NCBI GenBank assembly: GCA_900553675.1
Contig: USEH01000029.1
Coordinates: 1-15,158, forward strand
Source: an uncultured Ruminococcus sp.
Lineage (GTDB): Bacteria; Bacillota; Clostridia; Oscillospirales; Ruminococcaceae
Length of the DNA stretch: 15,158 nucleotides
Direction: 5' to 3'
Shown here: positions 15,093 through 15,158 of the stretch, in pieces
How the letters are laid out: every line of letters starts with the position of its first letter
Position numbering within the stretch: position 1 is the stretch's first letter
The notes under the pieces: generated by a model
Told to the model about the DNA's origin: nothing
What the model saw: the letters and a program-made list of their open reading frames with translations, nothing else
Database searches by the model: none
Made by a program: the position numbers and the translations under genes

Positions 15093-15158
15093 TTATCTGA
15101 TAATGATTTCGTCGCCGACTTCAAGACCGGAGGTTATTTCAACGCTTGATCCGCTTCT
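15093..15158 (-). CDS. C-terminal end of an HlyD/MacA-type efflux adaptor (partial)
   Basis: The last 21 codons before a TAA at 15095-15093 read RSGSSVEITSGLEVGDEIII and a final R. The V-E-I-T-S-G-L-x-x-G-D pattern is the typical last strand pair of membrane-fusion proteins of the RND/MacA type. These adaptors link an ABC permease to the cell envelope. The gene continues beyond the right edge, so the rest cannot be judged. Its position directly before the FtsX-type permease supports the call. Confidence 0.75.
   Translation of the reverse strand, partial: RSGSSVEITSGLEVGDEIIIR

Overview
The window looks like chromosomal DNA of a low-to-mid-GC Gram-positive anaerobe, most likely a gut or rumen clostridium of the Ruminococcaceae/Oscillospiraceae/Lachnospiraceae type. 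This is inferred from purine-rich Shine-Dalgarno sites (AGGAGG, AAAGGA) at most starts, the protein families present, a cytoplasmic GH67 alpha-glucuronidase, and a hairpin-rich intergenic element at the left edge. No rRNA, tRNA, CRISPR array, transposase or phage gene was seen.

Left block (1-6783, almost all on the minus strand). An extended -10 promoter (6755-6783) faces left into a TrmA/RlmD-type 23S rRNA uracil methyltransferase. Next come an unrecognised 184-aa protein, a Nudix hydrolase, a class I SAM methyltransferase gene broken by two mutually compensating frameshifts, a 10-TM EamA/DMT exporter, three consecutive GNAT acetyltransferases and an MTA/SAH-nucleosidase-family protein. Most gaps are under about 75 nt and one junction is a 4-nt ATGA overlap, so co-transcription of parts of the run is plausible. 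The run ends at 255, beside an AT-rich inverted repeat and a multi-hairpin element (43-173) that includes a terminator-like hairpin.

Middle block (6856-11740, plus strand). An OmpR-family response regulator, its HAMP-type sensor kinase (20-nt overlap), a short ROK-family-like DNA-binding protein (41-nt overlap with the kinase gene) and a GH67 alpha-glucuronidase (25 nt after the ROK-like gene) form a tight apparent operon closed by a strong hairpin terminator at 11699-11740. This couples a phosphorelay, a second transcription factor that appears to have lost most of its sugar-sensing domain, and an enzyme that removes glucuronic acid side chains from xylo-oligosaccharides. It is the most interesting arrangement in the window.

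Right block (11951-15158, minus strand). The C-terminal end of an HlyD/MacA-type adaptor enters from the right edge. It is followed by a 945-aa two-module FtsX-type permease without its own ATPase domain and a 64-aa PspC-domain membrane protein. This looks like the downstream part of a MacAB-like export or envelope-stress cassette whose ATPase should lie outside the window.
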